Below, in pieces: positions 1 through 10,720 of a stretch of 64,000 nucleotides of DNA. Below the pieces are notes generated by a model. It was given only the letters and a program-made list of their open reading frames with translations. It was not told the DNA's origin and did no database searches. The translations under genes and the position numbers were made by a program. The DNA is taken from assembly GCF_040954645.1 (NCBI RefSeq), contig NC_092803.1, positions 119,429,461-119,493,460 on the forward strand, in the 5' to 3' direction. The stretch comes from Diabrotica undecimpunctata (Eukaryota; Arthropoda; Insecta; Coleoptera; Chrysomelidae). Each line of letters starts with the position of its first letter. Position 1 is the first letter of the stretch.

Positions 1-487
1 GATCTTGAGATGACTAAAGGAATCTCATCTGTATTCTATAGGAAGTTCGGTCGTTTGGACGAGTTAAAAAACCAGCAGTCTAAAGGTGAAAAGGGTACTG
101 AGATTAGAAGATGGTCCTCGATCTTTGCTGTATATGGTGACCAGGAAGTCGTATACAGACAGGGCAAGCTACGAGGATATATGGAATGCTCTAACTAATT
201 TGAAGAAAATCGTGTGCAATTATGACATCAAGAATTTGGCCTTACCCAACATAGGCCATGCACTAGATAATCTGGACTGTAAGATTGTCAGAAGCATGCT
301 TGAAGTGATCTTCCTAGAAACCAGCGTACGAATTACTGTGTGTTGCATTAACCCGATGAGATCGTATCCTTCAAAGTCGGTAGACTGTTATTTCTTTCTA
401 ACGGGTTCATTCAGAGCTGGAGAGTCCTGCAGATTCCGCCATCCTGGACCTACATATAGAGTTGCTGATCGGGACGCTCAGATTTAA
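1..487 (+). pseudogene. Ty3/gypsy polyprotein C-terminus with TARG1/OARD1-like macrodomain (one frameshift)
   Basis: The reading frame runs from the window edge to about base 107, then shifts by one frame and continues to a stop at 485-487. The two parts together resemble a macrodomain of the OARD1/TARG1 type, an enzyme family that removes ADP-ribose from proteins. The first part shows MTKGI, FYRKFG and DELKNQQ; the second shows LLYMVTRKSY, a YED..NAL..L helix, LALPNIGHALDNLD and a final VRITVC strand. TARG1 catalysis uses a lysine and an aspartate; a lysine after VTR (about base 146) and the Asp in ALDNL (about base 266) sit at matching places, while the usual GCG before LD reads GHA. The stop codon overlaps the polypurine tract of the adjacent LTR, so the domain belongs to the retrotransposon 3' end. 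Gag, RT and integrase would lie left of the window. The one-base shift near 107 suggests a dead copy. Confidence 0.72.
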
Positions 488-498
488 GAGGGGAGCAG
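486..498 (+). promoter_or_regulatory. Polypurine tract of the gypsy element
   Basis: The purine run AAGAGGGGAGCAG directly precedes the LTR start TGTTACG. This is the plus-strand priming site expected beside a 3' LTR. Confidence 0.75.
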
Positions 499-783
499 TG
501 TTACGAACATGCTTTCGGCATGGCCCATGTAACGGTTGCATTGCATCTCTAAAACTCTTCGAGAACCTTCGCGAGTGTATCGAGTCCGAGAGAGAACAAC
601 CGGTCACGTAGGCGAATTAGAGGTGGGACTACGCCAAAATGTTCTCGAACATAGTAACTTTAGTATATATATGTAACGATGTTATGAGTTTAGTTTAGTT
701 GTTAAGATACTACCGAACTGTAAACTTATAAATAAATGTATTTATATAAATTCGAACCGCTCGTTTTATTTAATCTCGCTACA
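499..783 (+). repeat. Gypsy-type 3' LTR (about 285 bp)
   Basis: The segment begins TGTTACGAAC and ends CTCGCTACA, the usual TG...CA ends, and follows a polypurine tract. It has a TATA-like run near 664-673 and an AATAAA poly(A) signal at 731-736. A matching 5' LTR would be left of the window, so the target duplication cannot be checked. No second copy is seen inside the window. Confidence 0.75.
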
Positions 784-2339
784 ATATTTATTTTTATTTC
801 ACATGAACAGTTATTACAAATGAAAATATCTAAATTTATCAAAAAACCTTACATTAAATTGGACCTTTTAACGAAACAGAATTAAAACTATATTTATCAA
901 CAAATGTTACATTGAGCTTTTTAACAAAACAGACTTTAAAAATATGGTTATTTACCAAATGACAGAAAACATGTATCAATTGGAAGATGTCGAAATGAAA
1001 CTATGTAGGTACTCAACTTTTCTGAATTATTAATTAATTATCAAAAGTTAATTTTATTTAAAAGAAAAGATTTTAATCGCTTAAAAGAATTATTGAGAAA
1101 ATGGTTCCCTTACATGAGGTACTACAGATCATATCAATCGTAAAGTTGCAAAAATGTAAAACCTATATCAAAATCACTCTCAAGACCCATGACCCCCCCC
1201 CCTCCCGACAAAAATTTCTGGATCCTCCACTGCTCTCAGTCAGGCCTAACATTGTAGTGTTCCATACAACGCAATGCAATACATAAACCGGAAGTAGGTT
1301 TATAGAGCAGAAAGTGGAAGCAAGACCTGAAGTCCATATGTTAGGTTACGGAGCCTGGGCGGCTCTTTCGGTTGTTAACGATATGTTGATTCACATGGCG
1401 TTTAACGTGTTAAATAGCAAATACGAATTTATATGAATTACATTATTAAAGTATATCTTCCAATTGAGAGAATTCCTGCATGTCATCGCTAAATAAAAAA
1501 TTGATACCGAAATTCATGTATTGTTCACAGATTATAATGTAAAGGAAATGGAGTAAAAAAAATGATTTTATTTTTTATTTCTATTCTATCTGACCTCATT
1601 AAGATAGAGCTGCAAATAATATTAACTATGGCAGAGTTCCGTTGGTTATTAATAGAGATTTATAAAAAACAAAGTACAAAGTAAACGTATAGTGGAAGGG
1701 AGCATCTGAGATTTCGGAACATTAATAGTTGATGATGCGTTCAAGATGTTAAACTATGTTTAGAGCTCTAGAAGATGGTTCGTTAACTAGATTTAACGAG
1801 TAAGATCGCCTACAGCGTATAAACTTTCAAAGTAAATAAAGCAATATAATAGGACCTTGACGGGAGTCATGTTCCGACAAATCGTGTAAATTTTTAATAG
1901 TTCGTAAATATTATTAATATGCCTTATTACAAAATTTAGGCCAGTTTTCTTGGAGAATCACAGTACATTCTTTTATATTAAGACTTCAATTACATAGATT
2001 ACCAATATGTTGGAATCTCAATACTATGTCTAAGCTTTTTAGTTAAATAATTATGTTCGTGAGTATAGATAATTTTATATTTTGTATTGTAGGCTTCTTA
2101 TTGTTACCGTCTTCTTTTGAATTTGAATTTGAGGCTCTGTCAAATATATCTGATATATCTGATAGACAGATAGACACGAAGTAGGAATAAAGTTATGTGA
2201 ACGAAATTTGTGTATTATTTTTTATTTCTTAAAAAATTGAAGACATCCTTCTGCAGTATGTAATCTGAGTCTTATCTTTCTGTTGATGTATCTATCTTAA
2301 ACTTAGCCACAACTGTGCTAATCAGTTTTTCCAACGATT
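784..2339. other. AT-rich stretch without recognisable gene
   Basis: Stops are dense in all frames. A run of ten C lies at 1193-1202. The right part may hold the 3' end of the gypsy remnant that follows on the minus strand, but I see no LTR boundary. Confidence 0.5.
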
Positions 2340-2775
2340 TTTTCTAATAAAAGTCTTTTAATCTATAGAGAGGATATGGCAGAGACATGGAGATCATACT
2401 GCCAGGATTATCTAAATCATTAAGATAAAGTTTAAATTCTTTAATATGCCAGTTTTTAGCATTAGGTTCCTCAAGGTATATACAAGAGGAGATGATTTTT
2501 AACTACCATTCGTAAAATATATGTGTGTGCTAATTTTGACATAATCTTATCTGCGGCTTTTGATAGCACTTTATTTCTTCCCCAAACTGTATCAGAGACG
2601 TCAAATTGCACATAATTTCGCCGCAAGTTATAAGTATTATCATTGCGTGGAAAGTATGGAGATTAATTTTGATTTTGTCAAATATTTCACTTAATCCTTA
2701 TATTTCAGAAACCTATTTATCATGTTGATCTTAGGTAAATTAGGCATGAACGATTATCTGAAGATAGGGAATAAT
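2340..2775 (-). pseudogene. Gypsy integrase C-terminal region, downstream half of a split element
   Basis: Read on the minus strand, broken frames give NLRRNYVQFDVSDTVWGRNK, AADKIMSK and further on LKPYLNDLDNPGSM-like residues. This is the C-terminal integrase module of Ty3/gypsy elements (the NLRRR..FxVGDxVWxRN signature followed by the HIKDLKPY motif). It continues, across the LINE at 2776-5820, the integrase remnant at 5890-6170. The junction sequence encodes an NGNYYSLSSDN-like segment that reads through when the LINE is left out. Several frameshifts and stops mean it is inactive. Confidence 0.7.
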
Positions 2776-3428
2776 CTTCTTCTAGTGCCGTCTCCACTAA
2801 TAAAGGTTGGCTATAACCATTGCAAATTCGTCTCTATCTTCTGCTTTGGTCTCTATCTTCGCTGGTCCAGTAGCGAATGTTTTTCAGCCAGGATATTATT
2901 GTCGTCTACCAAGACCCCTTTTTCCTTCGATTTTACCCTTCATAATCAGCTGCAACAACTCTACTTATCAATTATAACTATGTGCCTCAAATATGCTGTC
3001 TTTCGCTTTTTAATGGTTTTCAAAAGTTCTCTGTCTCTTCCCATTCTGTGCAGCACCATTTCGTTCGTAATATGATCGGTCCATGGTATCTTTAAAATTC
3101 TCCTAAAAAGCCACATCTTAAAAGCTTCCAGTTTTCTCATTAAGTCAACATTAACAGCCCAGGCTTCGACACCATAAACAAGAATAGAGTGGATATAACA
3201 TTTTACCATCCGATATCGGATTTGCAGATTGAGTCTTTGGTTACTCAGAAATTTCCTCATCTTAAAATAGGCTGCTCTTGATTGCTCTATTCTTGAGCGA
3301 ATTTCTGATTTCAGACTCAGATCCTCCGTTATCCAGACTCCTAAGTATTTCATTTTGTTCACTTGCTCAATATCTTTATTTTTTATCTGGATCCTTGTAA
3401 TGACTTTGCCCCTCTTACTGATAACCAT
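2776..3428 (-). pseudogene. LINE RT thumb/C-terminal domain and 3' end
   Basis: The open part (2961-3428) shows MKYLGVWITEDLS, RIEQSRAAYFKMRKFL, GVEAW and RRILKIPWTDHITNEMV, the standard C-terminal half of this RT. Below 2961 the frame breaks but pieces such as KGKIEGKRGLGRR and DFAMVIANL are still recognisable, ending in a short GAAGAAG tail. Confidence 0.8.
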
Positions 3429-3494
3429 GGTTTTTGTTTTCTTTATGTTTATTCTTAAACCAAACTATTCTCCAGTATCACAAATTGTGTTTGG

Positions 3495-3767
3495 TCACGT
3501 CTGCAGGTCAGTCTCACTTTCAGCGATAATGACTGTATCGTCAGCATAACGGATGTTATTTATATTTTCACCATTTTTCTTGATCCCTTCTGTACAGTTT
3601 TCAAGTGCTTGCGTAAATAACTCTTCGGAATATATATTAAATAGTAATGGTGAAAGTATACAGCTCTGTCTCATTCCTCTACTTATCTGTTGCGCATCCG
3701 TGCTATTTCCATCTAATGTTACCATAGCCTGTTGGTTCCAATATAGATTTCTCACTATGTTAGACAT
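3495..3767 (-). pseudogene. LINE reverse transcriptase palm fragment
   Basis: The frame shows NLYWNQQAMV, RGMRQSCILSPLLFNIYSEE and NNIRYADDTVIIAES: the RT block with the catalytic YADD box intact. The Gly of RQGC is replaced by Ser. It continues after a break into 2961-3428. Confidence 0.85.
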
Positions 3768-4180
3768 TCTTCAGACATTCTAAGAGAATGTTATGTTTAA
3801 CTTTGTTGAATTTCATCTGGCCCAGGGGCTCTGCCAGATTTTGAGTTGTTTGTAGCATGTTGGACTTCAGATTTTAATATTATTGGAGCTTCCATGTTAT
3901 CAATTTGTGTTGGTTCCGTTCTTGTGTCCATGAAAAGACCTTCAATATATTTAGTCCATACCTACTTGTTTTATTTCAATTGGGTTATTAATAGGTTTAT
4001 TGTTTTTGTGAATTAATCGATTAGGTTTGTTCGTAATTTTCCAAATAATTCTTTCACTTTTTTATGTAAATTATAATGATCATGCTTTTTCTGCAATTCT
4101 TCCACTTCGATGCATGTTTTCATCATCCACTCCTTAGCCTCTTATATTTTGTTCCTTATTAATTTATGTTTTTCTCTGTA

Positions 4181-4441
4181 CTAATTTGGGTTTTTGTTTT
4201 TATATTTTCTCCTTTGTTCTATGATTTCCAGTATTTTTTTAGTCATCCAAGGTTTTTGGCTTTCTGTTTTCTTTTGTAGAGTTTCTTTCTGTGTTTTTAT
4301 AACAAAATCTTTGATTTTGCTACACATAATGTTCACATTCTCAGTGTTTTTTATTTCTGATGTTAATTTCTTCATTTCTTGATTGATACGAGTTAAAAAC
4401 TCAGCACGGATTTCGTTTATCTTGAGTATCTGAGTATTCAC
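4181..4441 (-). pseudogene. LINE linker between endonuclease and RT
   Basis: A lysine-rich open frame with SQKPWMTKKILEIIEQRRK near its C-terminus, the KPWMTxEIL..xxxRR segment usually found between endonuclease and RT in this LINE group. No catalytic motif is present. Confidence 0.6.
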
Positions 4442-4633
4442 CTTTCATTTCATTTTTGAGACAAGGGGGCTATGGTTTGAAGAGATATCTGCTCCAGGAA
4501 AAGTCTTAATGCTTCCAATGGAATTTCTAAATCCTGGTTTCTTTAGAATAAAGTCGATCTGATTTCTAATGCAATTTTGTTCATTATTATGTGGTGACCT
4601 CCAGATATACAGTCTACGGGGTGGTAATCGAAA

Positions 4634-4930
4634 TTATTTGTTCATAATCGCCAGGTTTTCTTTTTGACAAAATTGAGCCAATCTGTTGCCTCTAGCATTC
4701 CTTATTCCTAAACCATAATCACCTATTATATTGTCGACTCGGCCTTTTCCTATCTTTGCATTTAAATTACCCATTATTGTAATAATTTCTTCCATTTTTG
4801 TGTATTGTAGAAGTTGTTTGAGTTGTTCATAGAAGTGTTCTATTTCAGCTTCTGATTTATCTGCAATTGAAGCATACACTCGTACTATATTAATGTTCAC
4901 TGGTTTACCCTGTATTTGTAATAATAGCAT
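4634..4930 (-). pseudogene. LINE endonuclease, C-terminal part
   Basis: The frame contains VRVYA, IITIMGNLNAKIG, GLGIRNARGNRLAQFC and LAIMNK, matching the GDFNAKVG...HGxGxRNxRGxxLxxFC block of RTE-type endonucleases. The normally invariant Asp of GDxN is Asn (GNLN), which would abolish activity. Confidence 0.75.
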
Positions 4931-5011
4931 TCTATCCGAAAAGAGAAAAAAATTTACAACGGCTGCTTAGATTGTTCTGGAGATAACTGTTCCAACTTCA
5001 TATAGATGATC

Positions 5012-5320
5012 TCAGGTGTCATTTCCTGAGTAGTATATTGTTTTATCCATAACCAATGTTTTGCTGGAATCGGGCCAGCGCATTTTGCTTATGCCTAATA
5101 TTTCTAGGTTCAGTCTGTTCATTTCCTGAATCGTGTTGTGCGTCTTTCCTTGTTCGAACAAACTCCTCAGATTCCATGTCCCAAAATTTAAAGAGGATTT
5201 GTTCTTTATATAGTTAGTTGCCACATTCGGGTGGCTCCTCCTCGCAGAGATTCTTAGCACCCCTGGACTATTAAAGATCCGCCGCGGACTAGGGGCCACG
5301 TGATTGACCGTACTTTGCAT
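5012..5320 (-). pseudogene. LINE endonuclease, N-terminal part
   Basis: The frame shows FGTWNLRSLFEQGKTHNT and LEILGISKMRW, the start of an AP-like endonuclease (the xTWNxRxLxxxGK strand and the ExRW strand that carries the catalytic Glu). Here the usual SEVRW reads SKMRW, so the catalytic glutamate is replaced by lysine. It is followed after a break by the rest of the domain at 4634-4930. Confidence 0.75.
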
Positions 5321-5820
5321 GGTTATTGTTCTAGGGAAATTTGACGATATTTAATGTAGTGGTTATCCGTTGCCTTCTACATCCTTATGCCGTTGACCAC
5401 TAATAGGTTCATCCGCCTTTGGAGCCAATTTCTCAACCCCAGGACAAAATAGTGCCCTACCACTTACTAACTCATCCGCCCGAAGCCGTTGGTCAATTAG
5501 TGGGGGATTGCTTATACCGGCAATCACTCGGTGAAATTAAGCCTACAGGATTTTTTTTTACTTTCCCACAGCTTTAATCCAGTAATGACATTACTGCTGC
5601 CTAATGCCATGTCCATAGTTGATCCGCCGGTACTTATTTGGCTATGTCTTATTCGTACCTGTCCTTCATATCTGCAGGAATTTTCCCAATTAGCCATTGG
5701 GACGCGCCGTTTCGGGGTTGAGGATTTTTCCGCCTAGTGTGTTTTACGCAAAGTACTGAAGGGTCCCTATTCAATTCAAAGCCCCTCCTCCACGCAAGTT
5801 GAGACCAGCCACGGATAGTA

Positions 5821-5889
5821 AATAATAATTACCGTTAATAGGGAATAATAATTACCGTTCGTAGGGAATAATAATTACCGTTAATAGGG
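5821..5889. repeat. Three tandem copies of a 23-bp unit at a LINE 5' junction
   Basis: Units at 5821-5843, 5844-5866 and 5867-5889 read AATAATAATTACCGTTAATA plus GGG, the middle one with CG for AA near the end. The unit derives from the gypsy integrase coding sequence that forms the LINE target; the opposite LINE junction (2765-2775) holds the end of one unit. Confidence 0.9.
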
Positions 5890-6298
5890 ACATATTTAGT
5901 GACTTCATGTTTAGCGCTATTGACAGTTTGACGAATTGTAGGAATTTTATCTCTTTATCCCAATCTTATTGGTCTTTATTATAACACCTAATAGCACTTC
6001 CTATGGTTTTATTGATACGTTCAACAAAATTGTACTGTGGCGAATAGACAGTATTGAACCATATTTTTTAACTGTATACTTCTTACATAGATTTGTTGAC
6101 ATTTTGGGCATTATTGCACAGAAGTACTACTAGCCTACTTGCTGTAATCTACCGACAACACTACGTGAGTGTCTTAAAGGGGAACTGTGACTATTCTTGT
6201 TATTTTTAAATCAATAAGAATATACATCCAAATATAATATCAGTGTATGTAAAAATAAACGTGTAAAAGACAATGCTTGTAACAACCAATCTAATTAA

Positions 6299-6378
<80 letters not shown>

Positions 6379-7310
6379 AATCAAGTTATATGTATCCAAA
6401 AAGGTAAAAAAGGATCTTTGTAAGACCGAGAGGCGCTAATAACCAAATAGTATGATGCGCCTTAAATTTAAATAATATAAGAAAGAAATTGTAGGACACC
6501 TTTTCGAGATAATTAATAATATTTTGAGCACTTGCTTTTCTTGTAGGATAAATTAGGGTAAATTTGGTACAGTACAAACCATTGGGTAATAACGAGAAGA
6601 CAAGTGTATCCTCTTTTTGAGCAGGCAAACGTATCACTAAGATCTAACGATTTGTCAAGAAAACCTGGCAGATTGTTCTCGTCCCAATAAACAAATTGGA
6701 GTGAAAGTCGACATCTTTTGGCCTTCACAAGTTTTTCAGGATATGACAAAACGGTTAGCCAATAGTATAGCTCTTGAATCCTGCTGAAAGTTTTGAAAAA
6801 TATCCAAAATGAACAGAGGTAGAAGGATCGTAACAAGAAGTAATAATATAAAATCTTTAAGGTTTGGGTACCAAAAATTTTCCATTCGGTATTATTAGTG
6901 GCAATAGGTAATTTTAAAGGGATTGAGACAAAAGCATATTTAACTTTCCACTGAAGATAAAGATAAAATTTCCTTTACGATAGATTGGAAGTTGGACAGA
7001 TAGATTACTTGTATTTTTTAACCACCACAGGAAATAATTGTAGGTAATTACTTGAAATTTTATTCATTCAATATAGGGACGATATTTTTCTATAGCAAAT
7101 ATTACGACTAAATATTCTATTTCAGTTGCAGAGTAGTTTCGTTCAGCCCGAGATAATGTTCTACTTAGCATAAGTTATAAATACATCATAACTATCGACG
7201 GTTTGTGTTAAAACACTTCCTAACTAGATGAGTAAGAGCAGGAGTCGACATAAGCCTCTTTAATTTGAATAAAGGAGTCTTCATCTGGATCATTCCAGTC
7301 TACGTTTCCA
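5890..7310 (-). pseudogene. Ty3/gypsy RNase H and integrase remnant
   Basis: On the minus strand, broken frames give in order: RNase H residues [20 protein letters not shown] (around 7080-7150); an integrase N-terminal segment NNLPGFLDKSLDLSDTF; the catalytic core with SKRGYTCLLVIT and FTLIYPTRKASAQNIINYLE (about 6510-6690); then VYSPQYNFVERINKTIG and IRCYNKDQ (about 5960-6060). These match gypsy pol order. Several frameshifts, stops and a long (TA)n tract at 6304-6374 interrupt it. It continues beyond the LINE into 2340-2775. RT and gag are not recognisable upstream. Confidence 0.75.
6304..6374. repeat. (TA)n microsatellite, about 71 bp
   Basis: Uninterrupted TA dinucleotides inside the gypsy integrase remnant. 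Confidence 0.98.
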
Positions 7311-7699
7311 GAAAAAAATTAGGAAAATAATAAAACTAGAGACAGAGCAAATAGAAATAGATCAAAGAAAGTTGATCAGGCGCCACATTGATTGGACTTC
7401 ATTTAATTGTATACCAATCTGTAACTTTTTTTTTATTTTGATGCTGCTAGAAAGGTCACCAAATGATATAAGGCGAACGGCAGCTAGATAGTTCATGGAG
7501 AGCGAGTTGTGGGTTTGAAACTTGCTTTTGAGATTGTTATTTGTCTCAACAGAATAAATTATGACAGATAAAAAGACAAAGATAGAAAATGGAATTTAAC
7601 TTTTTGTAAATTAAAAGAAAAACTTAAAAAATCTTATATCTTAAGTTACAATTGTTGATTCAATGTTGACAACATACTCTGTAAATAAATAAAAAATAT
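7311..7699. other. Unassigned spacer
   Basis: AT-rich with stops in all frames; no domain, repeat or terminus recognised. Confidence 0.4.
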
Positions 7700-7703
7700 A
7701 TTT

Positions 7704-7724
7704 GATAGATAGATAGATAGATAG
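7704..7724. repeat. (GATA)n tract forming the LINE 3' tail
   Basis: Five tandem GATA units lie just beyond the LINE 3' end (TATC repeats after AATAAAC on the minus strand), as in LINE families that end in a short microsatellite rather than poly(A). Confidence 0.85.
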
Positions 7725-8499
7725 TTTATTTGACTAGAAGTTACAACAAGGTTTACAGCAAGTCAAAACTAAAATTCTAAATATTAAACATTACAAAAAA
7801 AAAATGGAAACAATACATTAAAAATATTTAAAACATTAAAATACATAAAAACGTACAATATAAACATTATAATTAAAATAATATTAAATTTGTTTATGTT
7901 GCAGCTTGGGAATTCACAGATACACTCTCATAATATTCACCTAATGTATAAGGACGCATGGTCATTAGGTACTATTTGATTTGGTTTTTAAAAGCTGTAG
8001 TTGAATTAATGTTTTTAAATTTTTGAGGAAGTTGATTACACAGTAGTAAACCACAGACAGTAGATGAACTTCCTACTTATTTCTAAATGTCGATAGGATA
8101 CTACAAACTATTTCTTATTTCTTGTGTTGTGTGGGTGAATATAAATATCACTGTTACATAAAAAAGTTCTTTTATTTTTATGAATTAGTATCAATAATTC
8201 CAAAATATAAATTCTATACACTGTTAATATATTTAAATCTCTAAATAGGTTTTTACCAACCATACGGAACACCTGCAATACATCTGACAATTCGCTTTTG
8301 GACCTTGAAAACGTCCTTTATACTAGAAGAGCCACCCCAGACAGTTATACCGTAATTCATTGTCGATTGTACCTCAGCAAAATAAAAAAAGACGAAGGTG
8401 TTCCAGACTAAGTATTCTACCCAAATTTCTTAATTGATAACATTTAGAATTGAGTTTTTTGCATACATTCCAACAATGAGTCTTAAAAGATAAATGAGA

Positions 8500-9072
8500 A
8501 TCAAAAGTCACTCCTAAAAACTTCACATCATTACAACTCAGAATACCCTCACCATTGATGGAAATACTAAAGCAGGTTTAGTAGAATGTGAACGGGATGT
8601 AAATGATAAAAATTAAGTTTTGTGAACATTGAACAGGAGCGACTGTCTACTGGACCAATCATAAAAGTTCTTCAGTGTGTTATTTTATCTTGAAAAAAAT
8701 TTACGTCTTTATCGCGATATAACATTGTTGAGTCATCCGCATAAACTGATACAAATCATCAGACATTACATATGGTAGTTCATTAATATACAAAATAAAT
8801 AATATCGGGCCCAATATGTTGTACTCCATTCTTATTAACAATCGGATCAGGCATTGAAATCTTGAAGTTATTTTTCACTCTAAGTATTTGATGCCGGTCT
8901 GTCAGATAGGAACCAAACCAACTAGGGGCAACTCCCCTAACACCATATCTGCACAATCTATCGAGGAGTACATCGTGTTATACACAATCAAAAGCACGAC
9001 TGAGGTCACAAAAAATGGCAGTTGGATTTTTATTGTTTTCAATTGAGATTAAGACTTCCTCATAGAAACTGT
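8500..9072 (-). pseudogene. LINE RT core, part downstream of nested insertion
   Basis: Minus-strand residues include NPTAIFCDLSRAFDCV, HDVLLDRLCRYGVRG, APSWFGSYLTDRHQ and, further on, VQHIGPDI and VKFLGVTFD. The catalytic YADD region is destroyed (reads like YQFMRMTQQC in the expected place). Confidence 0.75.
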
Positions 9073-9327
9073 TATACTGAATATAAGAAAGAGAAAACGT
9101 AAATACTTTGGCCAAATGATGAGAGGACAGAAGAACACATTCCTATAAAATATAATGCAAGGAAAAATCCAAGGACGCAGAAATCCAGGCCGTAGAAGAA
9201 TGTCCTGGATGAGAAATTTAAGAGAGTGGTTTGGCTGTACCACTAACGAATTATTCAAAACAGCAGTAAATAAAATTAGAATCGCCCTAATGATATTCAA
9301 TCTCCGATAGGCACTCAAAGAAGAAGA
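9073..9327 (+). mobile_element. Nested 3' fragment of an RTE-like LINE with 11-bp target duplication
   Basis: A 255-bp plus-strand insertion in the Jockey-type RT. It encodes the last residues of an RT (KYFGQMMRGQK, IQGRRNPGRRRMSWMRNLRE, ELFKTAVNKIRIALM) and ends in an AAGAAGA tail. ATAGAAACTGT flanks it at 9062-9072 and 9328-9338, a clean target-site duplication. A close relative with the same 3' end is the A part of the composite at 34463-35437. Confidence 0.92.
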
Positions 9328-9338
9328 ATAGAAACTGT

Positions 9339-9830
9339 AAATGGCTGTAGAAGTAGAAAATTTATTTCGAAATCCATGTTGATGCTTTGTGATAATTTGG
9401 TTGATATGTAAAAATAATAAAAGTTGTTTTAGCATTGCATATTCAATAATCTTAGATATCACAGATGGAACAGACAATGATCGAAAATTTGACATTAATT
9501 CAGGATCACCTTGTTTTAATACCGGTGAAATAGAAGTTTTCAGCATACTGGGAAAAACACCAGTATTGAAAGAAGCATTTATAATGTGAGCAAGTGGTGT
9601 CAAAAATAGTTCATCAAAGTTCTGATAGTTCATCAAAACCACACGATGCTTTGTTTTTAATTCTATATTTTATTATGTCTAAGATATCTTCCTCTGTTAC
9701 ATAAGATAGGAACAAACTATTTTGAACATCGTTGGAATGCTGAAAATTTAAATTTGGTTTAATTATTTTACTAATTATATCTACTGGTGCATCTATAAAG
9801 TAATCATTAAATTTTTTGATATTATATCTG
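9339..9830 (-). pseudogene. LINE RT N-terminal region
   Basis: The frame shows KNKASCGFDEL, FLTPLAHIINASFNTGVFPS, SISPVLKQGDPELMSNFRSL, ISKIIEYAMLKQL and HQHGFRNKFSTSTA. This is the canonical start of a Jockey/CR1-type RT (SxGxDxIP, TGxFPxxxKxAxVxPxxKKGD, NYRPIS, QxGFRxxxST). Confidence 0.85.
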
Positions 9831-9908
9831 AATCTGTAATCCTAGTATCATCTATTTTTAGACATTTTGTTCTGGCTAATTGGCTTAGTTCCAGTGCCAT
9901 AAAACAAA

Positions 9909-9925
9909 ACACACACACACACACA
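9909..9925. repeat. (AC)n microsatellite
   Basis: Short AC run inside the degenerate LINE linker region. Confidence 0.9.
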
Positions 9926-10435
9926 TATTTTTAGACAGATATTTTTGTGATTTTTTGTTTTCAATTAAGTTAATTTATAACAGTCCATGTGGTTTTGTTT
10001 TTGTTAGAGGATTCAGAGATTTTGTTAAAATAAAACTGACACTTTGTGGCCTCAGCAAGAACTTTGTGCTGATATTTTTTTGTCTATAGTTATCGAGTTT
10101 TTAGCTCAGGGTATGCCTTACTCAAAATATACAAATCCTTCAGACTATCTGAAGAAGATTTTACATCTTGTATGACCCATGTTTTTTGTTTTTTGTTTTG
10201 ATAATGTTTGGTTTTTCTAATAATACAACTAATATTGAAATAGAACTGTACTCTGAAAGTATTTCGAACTGATGTCATAGTTAGATTAATAAAAATTTAA
10301 CCTCAAAAGGAATATATCGTATTCCGATTCAGTATTTACATTTACAGTACCTATACAATCATCACAATTTGTATATACCTGATCCAAAATATTTCCGCAT
10401 GTTGTAGTCGACCTTGTAGGTGTAAAGTTCCTGGG

Positions 10436-10717
10436 TCACAAACCATAAGATGATAGAAGACCAGAAAATCTGTGTGAATTATTTAGTGTCATGGAATTTA
10501 CATTAAAATCTCCTGTTAAAAATATGAATTGATTTGATTTAAAATTTGAATTATAAATAAGATTAAGTTTTTCATAAAATACATCAAATTTACCTTTACA
10601 AGATCTGTAGCAAACTAAAATTGTGTGTTGATTTGAATTATAATGCCACTTCAGCCCATATACCTCGATGTCTTTTTCAACACAGTACTGATCGAGTAAA
10701 ATGGAACTAACCTTCAT
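10436..10717 (-). pseudogene. LINE endonuclease C-terminal half
   Basis: Residues HTILVCYRSCKGKFDVFYEK, NQFIFLTGDFNVN and SHRFSGLLSSYGL match the endonuclease block VxYRxP...FLEKLE...xxGDFNxN...LLxSYxL of Jockey-superfamily LINEs. The catalytic GDFN is intact in this fragment. Confidence 0.85.
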
Positions 10718-10720
10718 ATC

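Larger units (their letters stand above)
2776..5820 (-). mobile_element. RTE-like non-LTR retrotransposon, nearly complete, inactivated
   Basis: A single LINE on the minus strand: 5' leader (5320-5820), endonuclease, reverse transcriptase, and a 3' end with GAAGAAG tail at 2776. Its proteins belong to the insect LINE group that annotation pipelines often call 'craniofacial development protein 2-like' (endonuclease) plus an RT with C-terminal EAW..xxxxRRIL. It lies inside a gypsy integrase remnant. The gypsy sequence TAGGGAATAAT stands at the 3' junction and recurs in the 23-bp repeats at the 5' junction. Stops and frameshifts break every domain. The RTE clade is my best guess; the exact clade needs a phylogeny. 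Confidence 0.8.
7700..10720 (-). mobile_element. Jockey-superfamily LINE, 5'-truncated, inactivated
   Basis: Minus-strand order: C-terminal endonuclease (10436-10717), RT N-terminal region (about 9340-9830), nested insertion (9073-9327), RT core (about 8740-9060), C-terminal tail with HPHNTRNKK and QLPQKFKNINSTTAFKN (8000-8160), and a 3' end in a GATA/TATC tract at 7704-7724. No endonuclease N-terminus or ORF1 is seen to the right, so the copy is truncated or diverges at about 10720. The clade (Jockey, CR1 or Crack-like) cannot be fixed by eye. Confidence 0.8.

Noticed and set aside
9049..9642. 197-codon frame as a single RT protein
   Set aside because: Its N-terminal half is genuine LINE RT, but its C-terminal half is an antisense reading of the nested LINE tail at 9073-9327.
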